DNA of 37,398 nt from Candidatus Dactylopiibacterium sp. (GCA_031119555.1 JAVHXQ010000037.1:1-37398), one strand, 5' to 3'; counted from the first letter of the stretch, positions 1-8,419 are shown. Numbers and translations: made by a program. Notes: a model not told the origin generated them from the sequence alone.

Positions 1-2
1 GC

Positions 3-47
3 GTCACGCTGCCCGCGGGCGCCGCGGCGCTGGAACTGCGCCCCTGA
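3..47 (+). CDS. C-terminal tail of an unidentified protein (cut by window start)
   Basis: The frame from base 3 to the TGA at 45-47 reads VTLPAGAAALELRP, a hydrophobic, strand-like ending with the GC-biased codons of the rest of the window. It fits the last β-strand of a larger plus-strand protein; such 'LPAGaaalEL' endings occur in glycosidase C-terminal domains, but 14 residues cannot decide a family. It converges on the chemoreceptor gene, 58 bp away. Confidence 0.4.
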   Translation, partial: VTLPAGAAALELRP

Positions 48-105
48 GCCCGCTGCATGCCACGCGGCCCGCGCGGAGCCGCGCCCTGCGGCACGCGCGC
101 GCCGC

Positions 106-1728
106 TCAGAGCCGGTAGGCGCTCACGCTCTGGTTGAGGGTGCGCGCCAGCGCATCCAGCGTGCGCGCGGCCCCGGCGCTTTCGTCGGCAACCGCGCTGT
201 TTTCTTCCGACAGGCGCGCGATCTTCTCCACCTGCGCGGCGATCGCATGGGTGGCCGCGCCCTGCTCGCGGATCGAGAGCGCGATGTCCTCCACGCGCTG
301 CACGGTGCCGCTGCTGCCTTCGCGGATCTGGCGGATCGCCTGGCTGGTCTCCTCGGCCCCCGACACGCCGATCGCCACGCGCTGCACGGCGTCGTCCATG
401 CACCCCACGGCGACGCCCGCGCTGCCGCGCATGCGCTCGATGGAGTCGGAGATCTCCTGCGTGGACGCCCCCGTGCGCTCGGCGAGCTTGCGCACCTCGT
501 CGGCGACCACCGCGAAGCCACGCCCCTGCTCGCCCGCGCGCGCGGCCTCGATGGCGGCATTCAGCGCCAGCAGGTTGGTCTGGTCCGCCACCTCCTTGAT
601 CATCGCCACCACGCTCACGATGCGCTCGCCGTGCCCGTCGAACTCGTGGATGCGCTCGGAGGCCTGATGCACCGAGGCCGCGATGTCGTTGATGTCGCTC
701 ACGGTCTGGCCGATCACGATCTCGCCGTTGGCGGCGAGATGGCTGGAAGAGCCCGCGAGCGTGCTCGCGTCCTGCGCGCGCTCGGCGACGTGATTCACGC
801 TGACGGTCATTTCCTCGACCGTGGCGGCCATGCTCGAGGCGGCTTCGCTCTGCGTCGCGGCAGCCTGCGCCACGCGCGAGGCGTCGGTCGCCACGCGCTC
901 GGCCGCGCCGGCGAGCTGCTCGGCGCTGGACGAGACTTCGCGCAGCGTGCCGTGCATGCGCTCGATGAGCCGGTTGAAGGCCGCCGCGATGGTGCCCAGC
1001 TCGTCGCCCTGGCTGACCCGCACGCGACGCGTGAAATCGAGATTGCGTTCGATGTATTCGACGGTGCCCTGCACTTCGCGCAACGAATGCCGCACGCTGC
1101 GCCCGATCAGCGCGCCCAGCACCACCACCAGTGCCACCGCGAGCGCGCCCAGCGCGGCATTCAGCAGCTCGATGCGGGCGGATTTCGCCAGCGCGGCATC
1201 CACCACGCCCTGCGTCAGCGAGCGCTTGTACTGGCGGTTGGTTTCCAGCGCCGAAGCGATCTTGCCGGCGATCTCGGAGCCCGAACCCGCCAGCAGCTCG
1301 CGCGCCGTGTCGGTGTCGTAATCGGTGGATTTCTCCATGATCTCGGCCGACACGCGGTCGAAGTCGATGAAGAGATTGCCCACCTGTTCCAGCAGCTCGC
1401 GTTCCTTCGCGTCGGAGGCCATGGTCGAGGCGTAACGCGCGATGTCGTCGTCGATGCGCAGGCGCAGCTTGAGGATCTCGTCGGCGTCGGTCTTCTTCTT
1501 CTCGTCGTAGAGCTCGATGACGTGCTGCGCGAGCAGGCGGCGCACGTCGAGGAAGTCGCGCTCGATGCCATTGAACAGATCCACGGCCGGCATCTGCTCA
1601 CCGTGGATGCGCTCCAGGCCCTGGCGCGGCGCCTGGGCCGCGAAGTAACCGCAGACGAGCGCGATCAGCAGTGAGGCGATGGCCACGCCCCCCAGAAGGA
1701 GCAGGCGGTGAAGGATGCTGAGTTTCAT
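106..1728 (-). CDS. Methyl-accepting chemotaxis protein (chemoreceptor)
   Basis: A 540-residue transmembrane receptor that would pass ligand signals to CheA/CheW and so bias flagellar rotation. It has an N-terminal membrane helix (about 8-28), a mainly helical periplasmic region of about 160 residues typical of four-helix-bundle sensor domains, a second membrane helix (about 188-208), a HAMP linker (about 209-262) and a cytoplasmic coiled-coil signalling domain. The hairpin tip near residues 383-418 carries the family hallmark [20 protein letters not shown] followed by [10 protein letters not shown]. The C-terminus (SVSAYRL) lacks a CheR/CheB-tethering NWETF-like pentapeptide. No clear ribosome site precedes the ATG, but the start gives a proper membrane helix. 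It is a single gene, with a possible sigma-28 promoter upstream (1791-1817). The ligand cannot be predicted. Confidence 0.95.
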   Translation of the reverse strand: MKLSILHRLLLLGGVAIASLLIALVCGYFAAQAPRQGLERIHGEQMPAVDLFNGIERDFLDVRRLLAQHVIELYDEKKKTDADEILKLRLRIDDDIARYASTMASDAKERELLEQVGNLFIDFDRVSAEIMEKSTDYDTDTARELLAGSGSEIAGKIASALETNRQYKRSLTQGVVDAALAKSARIELLNAALGALAVALVVVLGALIGRSVRHSLREVQGTVEYIERNLDFTRRVRVSQGDELGTIAAAFNRLIERMHGTLREVSSSAEQLAGAAERVATDASRVAQAAATQSEAASSMAATVEEMTVSVNHVAERAQDASTLAGSSSHLAANGEIVIGQTVSDINDIAASVHQASERIHEFDGHGERIVSVVAMIKEVADQTNLLALNAAIEAARAGEQGRGFAVVADEVRKLAERTGASTQEISDSIERMRGSAGVAVGCMDDAVQRVAIGVSGAEETSQAIRQIREGSSGTVQRVEDIALSIREQGAATHAIAAQVEKIARLSEENSAVADESAGAARTLDALARTLNQSVSAYRL

Positions 1729-1762
1729 GTGGGTACGGGGGAGGACGGGAAAGCGTGAGACA

Positions 1763-1776
1763 GCGCGCCGGCGCGC
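1763..1776. repeat. Perfect 14-bp GC palindrome in the chemoreceptor leader
   Basis: GCGCGCC followed by its exact complement GGCGCGC, with no spacer, 35 bp before the chemoreceptor start. It would fold in the 5' leader if transcription begins at the sigma-28-like site. It may be chance in such GC-rich DNA. Confidence 0.4.
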
Positions 1777-1790
1777 GAACGATCCTTGTT

Positions 1791-1817
1791 CTTACGTCCT
1801 CGTCCCCCGCTTCTTTA
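1791..1817 (-). promoter_or_regulatory. Candidate sigma-28 (FliA) promoter of the chemoreceptor
   Basis: Read on the minus strand, TAAA (1817-1814) is followed by exactly 15 bases and then GACGTAAG (1798-1791). The FliA consensus is TAAA-N15-GCCGATAA; the -35 half is perfect and the -10 half matches four of eight. It lies 63-89 bp upstream of the chemoreceptor start. The class of gene makes sigma-28 control plausible; the weak -10 keeps this tentative. Confidence 0.3.
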
Positions 1818-1833
1818 GCGCCGCGCCCTGTCC

Positions 1834-1892
1834 GGGCATCGGATATTTCTTGACGGCACGCAAAGACCGTCCCGATGCCCCGTCATGGGGCA
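1834..1892 (-). terminator. Inverted repeats after the tonB-like genes; possible terminator
   Basis: GGGCATCGG (1834-1842) pairs with CCGATGCCC (1872-1880). An alternative tighter hairpin is TGCCCC (1876-1881) with GGGGCA (1887-1892). Both lie just past the stop codon of the secreted TonB-domain gene at 1895, but no T-run follows on the minus strand. It may end the ribonuclease-tonB transcript or be Rho-assisted. Confidence 0.35.
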
Positions 1893-1894
1893 GC

Positions 1895-2335
1895 TCAGGC
1901 ACCGAAATCGAGCGGCAGCGTGAGCACGAAACGGTCGAAATCGCGCCTCAGGACCGCGGGGAAAGGCGCGAAGGGCGCGGCCTCGCGCACCGCGAGCAGG
2001 GACGCGCCGGTCAGGCGCGCGTCCTCGGCGCCGCGCAGCAGCGTGAGCGACACGAGGCGGCCGTCGGCGTCGATCTCGAGCGACAGCAGCACGTGCCCCG
2101 CCACCACGCCCCCGCCCGCATCGCGCGGCAGGCGCGGGCGCAGACGCGCCATGACGGCCTGCAGGCACGCTTCCCGGTAGCGGGCAAAGCGCGACTCGGG
2201 CGTGCGCATGCTCACATACGCGGTCCGCGCGGGGTCCGCCGGCGGCGTCTGGGCGGCGGCCGGCAACGCCATCGCCACCGCCACCGCCGCGTTCAGGCAG
2301 GCGAGCGCGAGCAGGCGGAGCGCGCGCGCCTTCAT
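1895..2335 (-). CDS. Small secreted TonB C-terminal-domain-like protein
   Basis: 146 residues. The first 28 or so form a signal peptide (basic start, hydrophobic core, then ALPAAAQ as a likely signal peptidase I site). The mature part matches the TonB C-terminal fold pattern: a strand 'VLLSLEIDADGRLVSLTLLRG', then a helix with 'LLAVREAAPFAPFP' and a final strand 'DRFVLTLPLDF'. Unlike true TonB proteins it has no uncleaved membrane anchor and no proline-rich spacer, so it should float in the periplasm. The ATG overlaps the stop of the tonB gene upstream (ATGA, 2332-2335), implying translational coupling and a shared role. The frame stays open far upstream, but only as a shadow of the neighbouring genes. 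Confidence 0.75.
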   Translation of the reverse strand: MKARALRLLALACLNAAVAVAMALPAAAQTPPADPARTAYVSMRTPESRFARYREACLQAVMARLRPRLPRDAGGGVVAGHVLLSLEIDADGRLVSLTLLRGAEDARLTGASLLAVREAAPFAPFPAVLRRDFDRFVLTLPLDFGA

Positions 2336-3267
2336 TGCAGAGAGATGTCTTCGCGCGTGAAATTCATGGTGCGCGTCAGGACCAGGATGTCGTACTGCTG
2401 ACGCAGCTCGGGCGGGATGCGCGCGAAGGGCGCGGCGAGCCGCACGATGCGCAGCGCGGCCTCGTTGATGCGCGGATCGGGGTCGGCGCGGTCGATCGCC
2501 ACGTCGGCGAGGCTGCCGTCGGCCTTGATCTCGACGGAAATCCGCACGCTGCCATACAGCGCGTTGGCGCCGCTGCGCGGGAAGTTGAATTCGCCCACGC
2601 GTTCGAGCTTGGCGCGGAACGCTTCGCCGTACATCGCGGCATCGTGCTCGCGCGTGCGCGGCGAGATGAAGCCCTTGCGCGGCCGCGCGGCGTAGTCGGC
2701 CAGGCGGCGGTCGATCACGGCGGCCTGGCGCGCGATGGCCTGGGCCACGCTGAGGTCCAGCCCGCGCTCGGGCGCGGAACTGTCGGCCGGCGCGGTCTCG
2801 CTGGTGGGCGCCCGCTCGGGCGAAACGCGGTTGCGGCTCTCGCGCGCGCTGGTCAGGAGTTCGCGTTGGCGCGCCTCGAGTTCCCGCACGCGCTGGGCGC
2901 GCTCCACGAGCGCGTCGCCGTCGCGCACGCTGTCCTGCGGGGGCAGCGGCGAGGTGGGCATGTGCCGCGCGTCGGCCTGATTGCCGCCGCCATCCAGGTT
3001 CGCCTGCGCGAGCGCCTGCGCGTCGCGCGGCGCCTGCTGGTGACGCGCATTCACGAGCACCACGCGCAGGCCCTTGTCTTCGTGCTTGCGCGGGCTGCTC
3101 CCGGGCGAGACGAAATCCATCGCGAACACCACCGCATGCAGCGCGAAGGAGGCCGCCAGGGCGAACGGCAGCACGTGCCGGCGCCACACGCGCGCGGGCA
3201 CCGTCACCGCGGGCTTGCGGGGGGCGGCTTTCGGAGCGGAGGCGGCGGTGCGGCGGCGGGCGGACAT
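2332..3267 (-). CDS. TonB family protein (energy transducer-like)
   Basis: 311 residues. A basic N-terminus precedes one membrane helix (about 33-52). A charged periplasmic spacer with helical stretches follows (ERAQRVRELEARQRELL), then a C-terminal TonB domain (about 215-305): 'YGSVRISVEIKADGSLADV', 'INEAALRIVRLAAPFARIPP', 'YDILVLTRTMNF'. TonB proteins couple the ExbB/ExbD proton channel to outer-membrane receptors. No exbB/exbD or receptor gene is nearby, so the partner is unknown. It starts 12 bp after the ribonuclease stop codon and overlaps the next gene by 4 bp. A near-palindrome with an AAAATTTT core (3270-3286) lies at the start region in place of a Shine-Dalgarno sequence. Confidence 0.85.
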   Translation of the reverse strand: MSARRRTAASAPKAAPRKPAVTVPARVWRRHVLPFALAASFALHAVVFAMDFVSPGSSPRKHEDKGLRVVLVNARHQQAPRDAQALAQANLDGGGNQADARHMPTSPLPPQDSVRDGDALVERAQRVRELEARQRELLTSARESRNRVSPERAPTSETAPADSSAPERGLDLSVAQAIARQAAVIDRRLADYAARPRKGFISPRTREHDAAMYGEAFRAKLERVGEFNFPRSGANALYGSVRISVEIKADGSLADVAIDRADPDPRINEAALRIVRLAAPFARIPPELRQQYDILVLTRTMNFTREDISLQ

Positions 3268-3279
3268 GGCGCGAAAATT

Positions 3280-5205
3280 TTACGCGAGCGGCGTTTCGGC
3301 TTCGGCGCCGCCCGTCTCGTCCTCGCTGACCACGGTCAGCGCGGGCAGCGTGGCGAGGTACTTGCCGCGCAGGTCCACGTCGATCAGATCGGTCTTCTCG
3401 ATGCCGACCTGAACGCGCTCGTTGGGCGGCGTGTTGCCCGGCAGCGAGTGCAGCTTGAACACGAAGGGTGCGGCCTCGAGCCGCACGAGGTTCTCGCGCA
3501 GCACGCGCGCGGGCGTTTCGCGCACCTCGCCCTGGCGCAGCCAGCGCAGGCACCAGTAGCGCTCCATGCCGCGCTGGAAGTCGTTGTAGGCGTTGTACGT
3601 CACATCGAAATCGTTCATGGCCGCGCCGAGTTCGGCCGACGACGGCGGGAACGGCGCCGGCTCGCCGCGCAGATGCGCGATGAGCTGCCACTGGTTGCAC
3701 AGATCCACGTAACGGCGCAGCGGGCTGGAGGACCAGGCGTAGTTGTCCACGCCCAGGCCTTCGTGCGGCCCGGCGGCGGTGCTCATGCGCACGCGCCCGC
3801 CGGTCTGGATGCGGTAGATCGCGGGCAGGCCGGCCTCGTGCAGCAGGCTGCCCCAGGTGGAATTGGCCAGGATCATGAGCTCGGCGACGAGCTTGTCGAG
3901 CGGGGAGCCCCGCCGGCGGCGCTCGATGCTGACGAAGCCGGGGCCGTCGGCGGTTTCGCGCGACCAATCCACGTAGTAGTTGAAGTCGAGCAGGTTCTGG
4001 TTGGCCGAAGGCTTGCCGCGCCCCCCCTCGAGCACGGTCGCGAGTTCCCACAGCACGCGCAGCTCGGGCAGCCAGCGGCCCTCGGGCAGGCCGGCGGCCA
4101 GCGTGTCTTCGTTGAAGAGCGGCTCGATGTCGTGATGGCGCAGGTTGGCCACCACCGGAACACGGTCGATGCGGCTATGGCTGCCGAGCAGCGCGTAGTC
4201 CGCGCCCACCTCCACGTAGAGCGACAGCGCGGGCCGCGCCGAGCCCTCGCCCAGCGTGTAGGCAGCCACGATCTCGTCGGGCAGCATGGTGATCTTGTTG
4301 CCGGGCATGTACACCGTCGACAGGCGCGTGCGCGCGACCGCGTCGATGGGGCAGCCCGGCCGGATCGCCAGCCCCGGCGCGGCGATGTGGATGCCGACCG
4401 TCCACCCGCCGCCCTCGCGCGGCGTCAGCGAGAAGGCGTCGTCGATCTCGGTGGTGGTGGCGTCGTCGATGGAGAACGCCTCCACCGCCGCCAGCGGCAG
4501 ATCGCCCGGCAGCGCGGGCGCTTCGAGCGGCGGAAAGCCCGTGCCCTGCGGGAAATAATCGAACAGGAAGCGCCCCAGATGCAGCTCGTGGCTGGAGGAC
4601 AGCGCCCCCGCGCGCAGCAGCAGGCGCGGCGCGGAGAGGCCGCTTTCCTCGCTCGCGGCTTCCAGCGCGCGGGTCTCGAGGCGGTTGCGGTCGGGCTTGT
4701 AGAGCAGCTGGGCGAGCATGGGGGCGAACTCGGCCGGCAGCTGGCCGGCCATCAGCTCGGTCTTCATGCGGTCGACCTGCTCCTGCTGCAGGCGCTTTTT
4801 CTCGGCGCCCGCCAGCGCGGCGGCGAGGATTTCGGCCGGCGCCTTGCGGAAGCGCCCCCGGCCCTTGCGATGGAAATGGATGGGCGAGCCGAAAAGGCTC
4901 AGCAGCACGGCCGTGGCCTCGACGGCGGAAGGCGCGTGACCGAAGTAATCCGCCGCGAAATCGGAGAAGGCGAACTCGTCGTCGCCGCTCATCTCCCACA
5001 GGAAATCGGTTTCCATGGCGGCGGCCTCGGCCTCGGCGCGGGCAAGCAGCTCGCCGGCGGCGGGGCTCGCGAAACGCAGCAGGACGTTGGCGGCCTTCAG
5101 TTTGACGCGCTTTCCGCTGGCGGTTTCGACCTGCAGCGAGGCGTCGTTGTCGGCAAGGATGGAGCCGGTCTTGAAAGACCCGTCCTCTTCAAACAGCACA
5201 TTCAT
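3280..5205 (-). CDS. RNB-domain exoribonuclease (RNase II/R family)
   Basis: 641 residues, close to the size of E. coli RNase II. Such enzymes degrade RNA processively from the 3' end. The catalytic signature is SIDDATTTEIDDAF at 245-258, with Asp247, Asp255 and Asp256 in the metal-binding positions; the fourth position is Glu253 where RNase II and R have Asp. RNB-domain signals continue with 'DAVARTRLSTVYMPGNKITMLP' and, near the end, 'YAWSSSPLRRYVDLCNQ', the usual RNB closing motif. The N-terminal 'FKTGSILADNDASLQV' suggests a small β-barrel RNA-binding domain; the C-terminus looks like a degenerate S1 domain. It is first of a three-gene run with the two TonB-type genes, probably from the TATAAT at 5238-5243. 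Confidence 0.9.
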   Translation of the reverse strand: MNVLFEEDGSFKTGSILADNDASLQVETASGKRVKLKAANVLLRFASPAAGELLARAEAEAAAMETDFLWEMSGDDEFAFSDFAADYFGHAPSAVEATAVLLSLFGSPIHFHRKGRGRFRKAPAEILAAALAGAEKKRLQQEQVDRMKTELMAGQLPAEFAPMLAQLLYKPDRNRLETRALEAASEESGLSAPRLLLRAGALSSSHELHLGRFLFDYFPQGTGFPPLEAPALPGDLPLAAVEAFSIDDATTTEIDDAFSLTPREGGGWTVGIHIAAPGLAIRPGCPIDAVARTRLSTVYMPGNKITMLPDEIVAAYTLGEGSARPALSLYVEVGADYALLGSHSRIDRVPVVANLRHHDIEPLFNEDTLAAGLPEGRWLPELRVLWELATVLEGGRGKPSANQNLLDFNYYVDWSRETADGPGFVSIERRRRGSPLDKLVAELMILANSTWGSLLHEAGLPAIYRIQTGGRVRMSTAAGPHEGLGVDNYAWSSSPLRRYVDLCNQWQLIAHLRGEPAPFPPSSAELGAAMNDFDVTYNAYNDFQRGMERYWCLRWLRQGEVRETPARVLRENLVRLEAAPFVFKLHSLPGNTPPNERVQVGIEKTDLIDVDLRGKYLATLPALTVVSEDETGGAEAETPLA

Positions 5206-5237
5206 GGGGGATGGCGACGGGGTTGGGCGAACCGGTG

Positions 5238-5243
5238 ATTATA
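5238..5243 (-). promoter_or_regulatory. Consensus -10 (TATAAT) upstream of the ribonuclease gene
   Basis: Minus-strand GGCTATAATCACC carries a perfect sigma-70 -10 hexamer 33 bp before the ribonuclease ATG. The region 17 bp further upstream (CGCGGA) is a poor -35, so an activator or an extended -10 type would be needed. Similar CTATAATC elements stand before metH and uppP in this window. Confidence 0.45.
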
Positions 5244-5273
5244 GCCGTGCCCGCGCGCCATCCGCGCACGGCT
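5243..5273 (-). terminator. Hairpin directly after rarD
   Basis: AGCCGTGC (5243-5250) pairs perfectly with GCACGGCT (5266-5273), starting at the base next to the rarD stop codon at 5274. No T-run follows on the minus strand, and the -10 element of the next gene overlaps its last base. It is likely a transcript 3' end or a Rho-type terminator separating rarD from the ribonuclease gene. Confidence 0.4.
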
Positions 5274-6173
5274 TCAGCCCCCGGCGCGACGTGCCTGGCG
5301 CAGGGCATCGAGCGAGAACACCGCGAGCCCGGCCCAGATGAAAACGAAGCCCACCAGCGCGACGTGGCTGAACGCCTCGCCGAACGCGAAGACCGCCAGC
5401 CCGAACTGCAGCGTGGGCCCCACGTACTGGATGAAGCCCAGCGTGGTGTAGCGCAGGCGTCGCGCGCCCACGGTGTAGAGGAACAGCGGCAGCGCCGTGG
5501 CCACGCCGGTGGCGACCAGCGCCGCGATGGTGCCGGCCCCCGCGAAATGTCCGCTGCCCTGCACCTGCAGCCAGGCCAGCCAGGCCAGCGCGACCGGTGC
5601 CGCGAGCAGGGTCTCGACGAACAGGCCATCGAGCGCGCCGATGGGCGCGCGCTTGCGCAGCAGGCCATAGAGGGAGAAGGTGATCGCCAGCGCCAGCGGA
5701 ATCCACGGCAAGGTGCCCAGGTGCCAGACGCGCCAGAGCACGCCGCAGCAGGCCAGCGCCACCGCGAGCCATTGCCAAGGGCGCAGCCGCTCGCGCAACA
5801 CGAAGCCGGCGAGCAGCACGTTGATGAGCGGCGAGATGAAGTAGCCCAGGCTGGCCTCGAGCACGTGGCCTTCGATGATGGCCCAGACGAAGAGCAGCCA
5901 GTTCGCGGCGGTGAGCGCGGTCGTGCCGAGCAGGAGCAGCAGCAGGCGCGGCTGGGCGGCGAGGGTGCGCAGCACGCCGAAGCCGCCGCGCCACAGCATC
6001 ACGAGTGCCAGCAGCACGAGCGACCAGACCACGCGGTGCGCGACGGTCTCGAGCGCGGGCACACCCGCGAGCAGCTTCCAGTAAAGCGGGGAAACGCCCC
6101 ACATCACGAAGGCCGTGAAGGCCGCCAGGAAGCCGCCCCGGTCCAGACCATCGGCAGGTGCCACGGGTTTCAT
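5274..6173 (-). CDS. rarD: RarD-type EamA family transporter
   Basis: 299 residues with about ten hydrophobic segments, the two-EamA-repeat architecture of drug/metabolite transporters. The N-terminal signature 'AFVMWGVSPLYWKLLAGVPALE' followed by 'AHRVVWSL' is typical of RarD (known in E. coli as chloramphenicol-sensitive protein). Mid-protein 'EASLGYFISPLINVLLA' and later 'TTLGFIQYVGPTLQFGLAV' are also family hallmarks. The natural substrate is not established. Its ATG overlaps the stop of the esterase gene (ATGA at 6170-6173), so the two are translated together. Confidence 0.9.
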   Translation of the reverse strand: MKPVAPADGLDRGGFLAAFTAFVMWGVSPLYWKLLAGVPALETVAHRVVWSLVLLALVMLWRGGFGVLRTLAAQPRLLLLLLGTTALTAANWLLFVWAIIEGHVLEASLGYFISPLINVLLAGFVLRERLRPWQWLAVALACCGVLWRVWHLGTLPWIPLALAITFSLYGLLRKRAPIGALDGLFVETLLAAPVALAWLAWLQVQGSGHFAGAGTIAALVATGVATALPLFLYTVGARRLRYTTLGFIQYVGPTLQFGLAVFAFGEAFSHVALVGFVFIWAGLAVFSLDALRQARRAGG

Positions 6174-6739
6174 GCCAGCTCCGCGAAATCGATGACGGCG
6201 TCGAGGTAGTCACCCCAACGCGTGAAACTGTGGTCGCCGCCCGCCAGCACGGTCTGCCGCGCATGGGCATAGCGCGTCAGCGCGACGCGGTGGTCGAGCA
6301 CCTCGTCGCCGCTTTCGGCGAGCAGCCAGTAGCGTTCCGGATGGCGCAGGCGCGGGCAGTCCAGCGCTTCGATCTGCGCGACGTGGGCCGGCGTGAAGGT
6401 GAAGCGCTCGCCGCTGTAGATCATCTGATGCTCACCCAGGAAGAGCGCCGGATCGAAGCCCGCATGCGGCACGAAAGGATTGATGAGCACGGCGCGCAGG
6501 CCGTGCTTCTCGGCCAGCCAGGTGGCGTAGAACCCGCCCAGCGAACTGCCCGCGAGCGTGGGCGGGGTCGGCGAGCGCGCGATCTGCGCTTCGACCATGG
6601 CGATGGCCTCGAAGGGGACGGGCGGAAGCTGTCCGCACCAGAGCCGGTCGCCGAGCCCGCGCCCGGCCAGCCGCTGGGCGAGCGCGCAGACCTTGGACGA
6701 CTGCGGGCCGGAGCGGAATCCGTGAAGGTAGATGAGCAT
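6170..6739 (-). CDS. yqiA: YqiA/YcfP-family α/β-hydrolase (putative esterase)
   Basis: 189 residues from the ATG giving MLIYLHGFRSGPQSSK; the frame stays open upstream but the family begins here. The catalytic triad is visible: Ser in AGSSLGGFYATWLAE, Asp in ESGDEVLDH, His in GGDHSF. E. coli YqiA has the same blocks (LYLHGF, GSSLGGYYATWL, TGDEVLDY, GGNHAF) and hydrolyses short acyl esters in vitro; the cellular substrate is unknown. The enzyme is cytosolic, with no signal peptide. It is coupled to rarD by a 4-bp overlap. No strong Shine-Dalgarno site is seen. Confidence 0.85.
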   Translation of the reverse strand: MLIYLHGFRSGPQSSKVCALAQRLAGRGLGDRLWCGQLPPVPFEAIAMVEAQIARSPTPPTLAGSSLGGFYATWLAEKHGLRAVLINPFVPHAGFDPALFLGEHQMIYSGERFTFTPAHVAQIEALDCPRLRHPERYWLLAESGDEVLDHRVALTRYAHARQTVLAGGDHSFTRWGDYLDAVIDFAELA

Positions 6740-6858
6740 GCGGCGGGGTGAGACAGGCGGGCGCATCGCGCCCCGGAGGCTGCGCCCTGATGACAGGTGA
6801 AAGGCGCATTGTGCGCCGCAAAACCCCGCGCGGCCAGCCCGCGCGCCGGCCATGGCAA

Positions 6859-6881
6859 GACGGCCCGCAGGGCGGGCCGTC
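6859..6881 (-). terminator. Terminator hairpin of the liv operon
   Basis: GACGGCCCGC (6859-6868) and GCGGGCCGTC (6872-6881) form a perfect 10-bp stem with a 3-base loop, 35 bp after the livF stop. On the minus strand only TTGCC follows, so intrinsic termination may be weak, but position and stem strength fit the operon end. Confidence 0.6.
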
Positions 6882-6915
6882 CATCGAGGCAGGAGGCGGG
6901 CTCGCGCCCCGTGCC

Positions 6916-7656
6916 TCAGGCCGTTTCTTCCTCGCCCAGGTAGGCGCTGCGCACCTTGGGATCGGCCAGCAGCGCGGCGCCGGTGCCCGACAGCGTGATG
7001 CGGCCGCCATCCATCACGTAGCCGCGCGAGGCGAACTCCAGCGCGAGGTTGGCGTTCTGCTCCACGAGCAGGATGGTCATGCCTTCCTGCACCACGGTCT
7101 GGATCACTTCGAAGATCTTTTCGACGACCAGCGGCGCAAGCCCCATGGACGGCTCGTCCAGCAGCAGCAGCTTGGGCCGCGACAGCAGCGCGCGGCCGAT
7201 GGCCACCATCTGCTGCTCGCCCCCCGACAGCGTGCCCGCCACCTGCGCGAGACGCTCCTTGACGCGCGGCAGCATGGTATAGACGCGCTCCAGGTCGGCT
7301 TCGATGCCGTCGCGGTCGGAGCGCGTGTAGGCGCCCATGCGCAGGTTCTCTTCCACCGTCAGGCGCGTGAAGATGCCACGGCCCTCGGGCACCAGCGCCA
7401 GGCCCTGGCGCAGGCGCAGGTGCGCCGGCAGCTGCGCGATGTTGTTGCCGCCGAACATCAGCTCGCCGGCACGGATCGGCAAGGTGCCGGAAATCGCGTT
7501 GAGCGTGGTGGTCTTGCCGGCGCCGTTGGCCCCGATCAGGCAGACGAGCTCGCCGCTGTAGAGTTCGAGATCGATGCCCTTCACGGCCTGGATCTGGCCG
7601 TAGGCGATCTGCACGTTCTTCAGCTGCAGGACGGGCGTCTTGATGTCAGTGGGCAT
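6916..7656 (-). CDS. livF: Branched-chain amino acid ABC transporter ATPase LivF
   Basis: 246 residues. Walker A is GANGAGKTT (about 38-46), the ABC signature is LSGGEQQMV, Walker B is LLLLDEPSMGLAP, and the switch histidine is replaced by Gln in 'LLVEQNANLAL', as is usual in LivF. LivF pairs with LivG to energise uptake through LivHM on the cytoplasmic face. It is the last gene of livKHMGF and its start overlaps the livG end by 11 bp. The specificity of HAAT-family systems is leucine, isoleucine, valine or related amino acids or amides; the true ligand here is inferred. Confidence 0.95.
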   Translation of the reverse strand: MPTDIKTPVLQLKNVQIAYGQIQAVKGIDLELYSGELVCLIGANGAGKTTTLNAISGTLPIRAGELMFGGNNIAQLPAHLRLRQGLALVPEGRGIFTRLTVEENLRMGAYTRSDRDGIEADLERVYTMLPRVKERLAQVAGTLSGGEQQMVAIGRALLSRPKLLLLDEPSMGLAPLVVEKIFEVIQTVVQEGMTILLVEQNANLALEFASRGYVMDGGRITLSGTGAALLADPKVRSAYLGEEETA

Positions 7657-8419
7657 GGCTGCTCCCGAGGTAGGCTTCGATCACTTCGTGGTTCTTCTGG
7701 ACCACGGCGGGCACGTCCTCGGCGATCTTCCTGCCGAAGTTGAGCACCGCCACGCGGTCGCACAGCCCCATCACGAGCTTCACGTCGTGCTCGATGAGCA
7801 GCACCGTGACGCCGTCGTTGCGGATCGTGGAGATGAGTTCGCGCAGCTGCGCGGTTTCGGTCGCGTTCATGCCCGCGGCGGGCTCGTCGAGCGAGAGCAG
7901 CTGCGGCTCGGTGGCGAGCGCGCGCGCGATCTCGAGGCGGCGCTGGTCGCCGTAGGAAAGGTTGCGCGCGAGCGTCGTGGCGTGGCGTTCGATGCCCACG
8001 TAGCGCAGCATCTCGTAGGCACGCTCAGTGATCAGCCGCTCTTCATCGCGCGCATGCCGGTTCTGCGCCAGGATGCCCCACAGCGTCGAATTGGAACGCA
8101 GGTGATGGCCGGTCATGACGTTCTCGAGCGCGGTCATCTCGCGGAACAGGCGGATGTTCTGGAACGTCCGCGCGATGCCGCAGGCCACGATCTCGTGCGG
8201 CTTGCCGTAGGGCAGCGCCGAGCCCGCGAACACGAACTCGCCGCTGTTGGGCGTGTACGCCCCCGTGAGCACGTTGAAGAAGGTCGTCTTGCCGGCGCCG
8301 TTGGGGCCGATCAGGCCGTAGATCTCGCCCTTGTTGATGGTCAGCGATACGTCGGAAAGTGCGGTCAGGCCGCCGAAGCGCTTGCCGACGTTCTTCGCCT
8401 CGAGCAGGGTGATGCTCAT
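7646..8419 (-). CDS. livG: Branched-chain amino acid ABC transporter ATPase LivG
   Basis: 257 residues. Walker A is GPNGAGKTTFFN, followed by the LivG-typical 'NVLTGAYTPNSGEFVFAG' and 'GIARTFQNIRLFREMTALENVM'. The signature is LSYGDQRRLEIARAL, Walker B is LLSLDEPAAGMN, and the switch His is present in 'LIEHDVKLVM'. It is the second ATPase of the transporter. Its ATG overlaps the livM stop by 4 bp (8416-8419) and its end overlaps livF. Confidence 0.95.
   Translation of the reverse strand: MSITLLEAKNVGKRFGGLTALSDVSLTINKGEIYGLIGPNGAGKTTFFNVLTGAYTPNSGEFVFAGSALPYGKPHEIVACGIARTFQNIRLFREMTALENVMTGHHLRSNSTLWGILAQNRHARDEERLITERAYEMLRYVGIERHATTLARNLSYGDQRRLEIARALATEPQLLSLDEPAAGMNATETAQLRELISTIRNDGVTVLLIEHDVKLVMGLCDRVAVLNFGRKIAEDVPAVVQKNHEVIEAYLGSSHAH

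Noticed and set aside
1850-1863. TTGAC-GGCA-CGCAA as a further FNR-type box
   Set aside because: The second half matches only three of five positions and it is not placed before a suitable promoter.
3270-3286. Near-palindrome with AAAATTTT core as an operator
   Set aside because: It overlaps the ribonuclease stop codon and the tonB start region inside an operon, and its AT core partly reflects stop and start codon context.
2335-5238. A 967-codon plus-strand frame across the tonB and ribonuclease genes
   Set aside because: It spans several real minus-strand genes and shows no recognisable domain.
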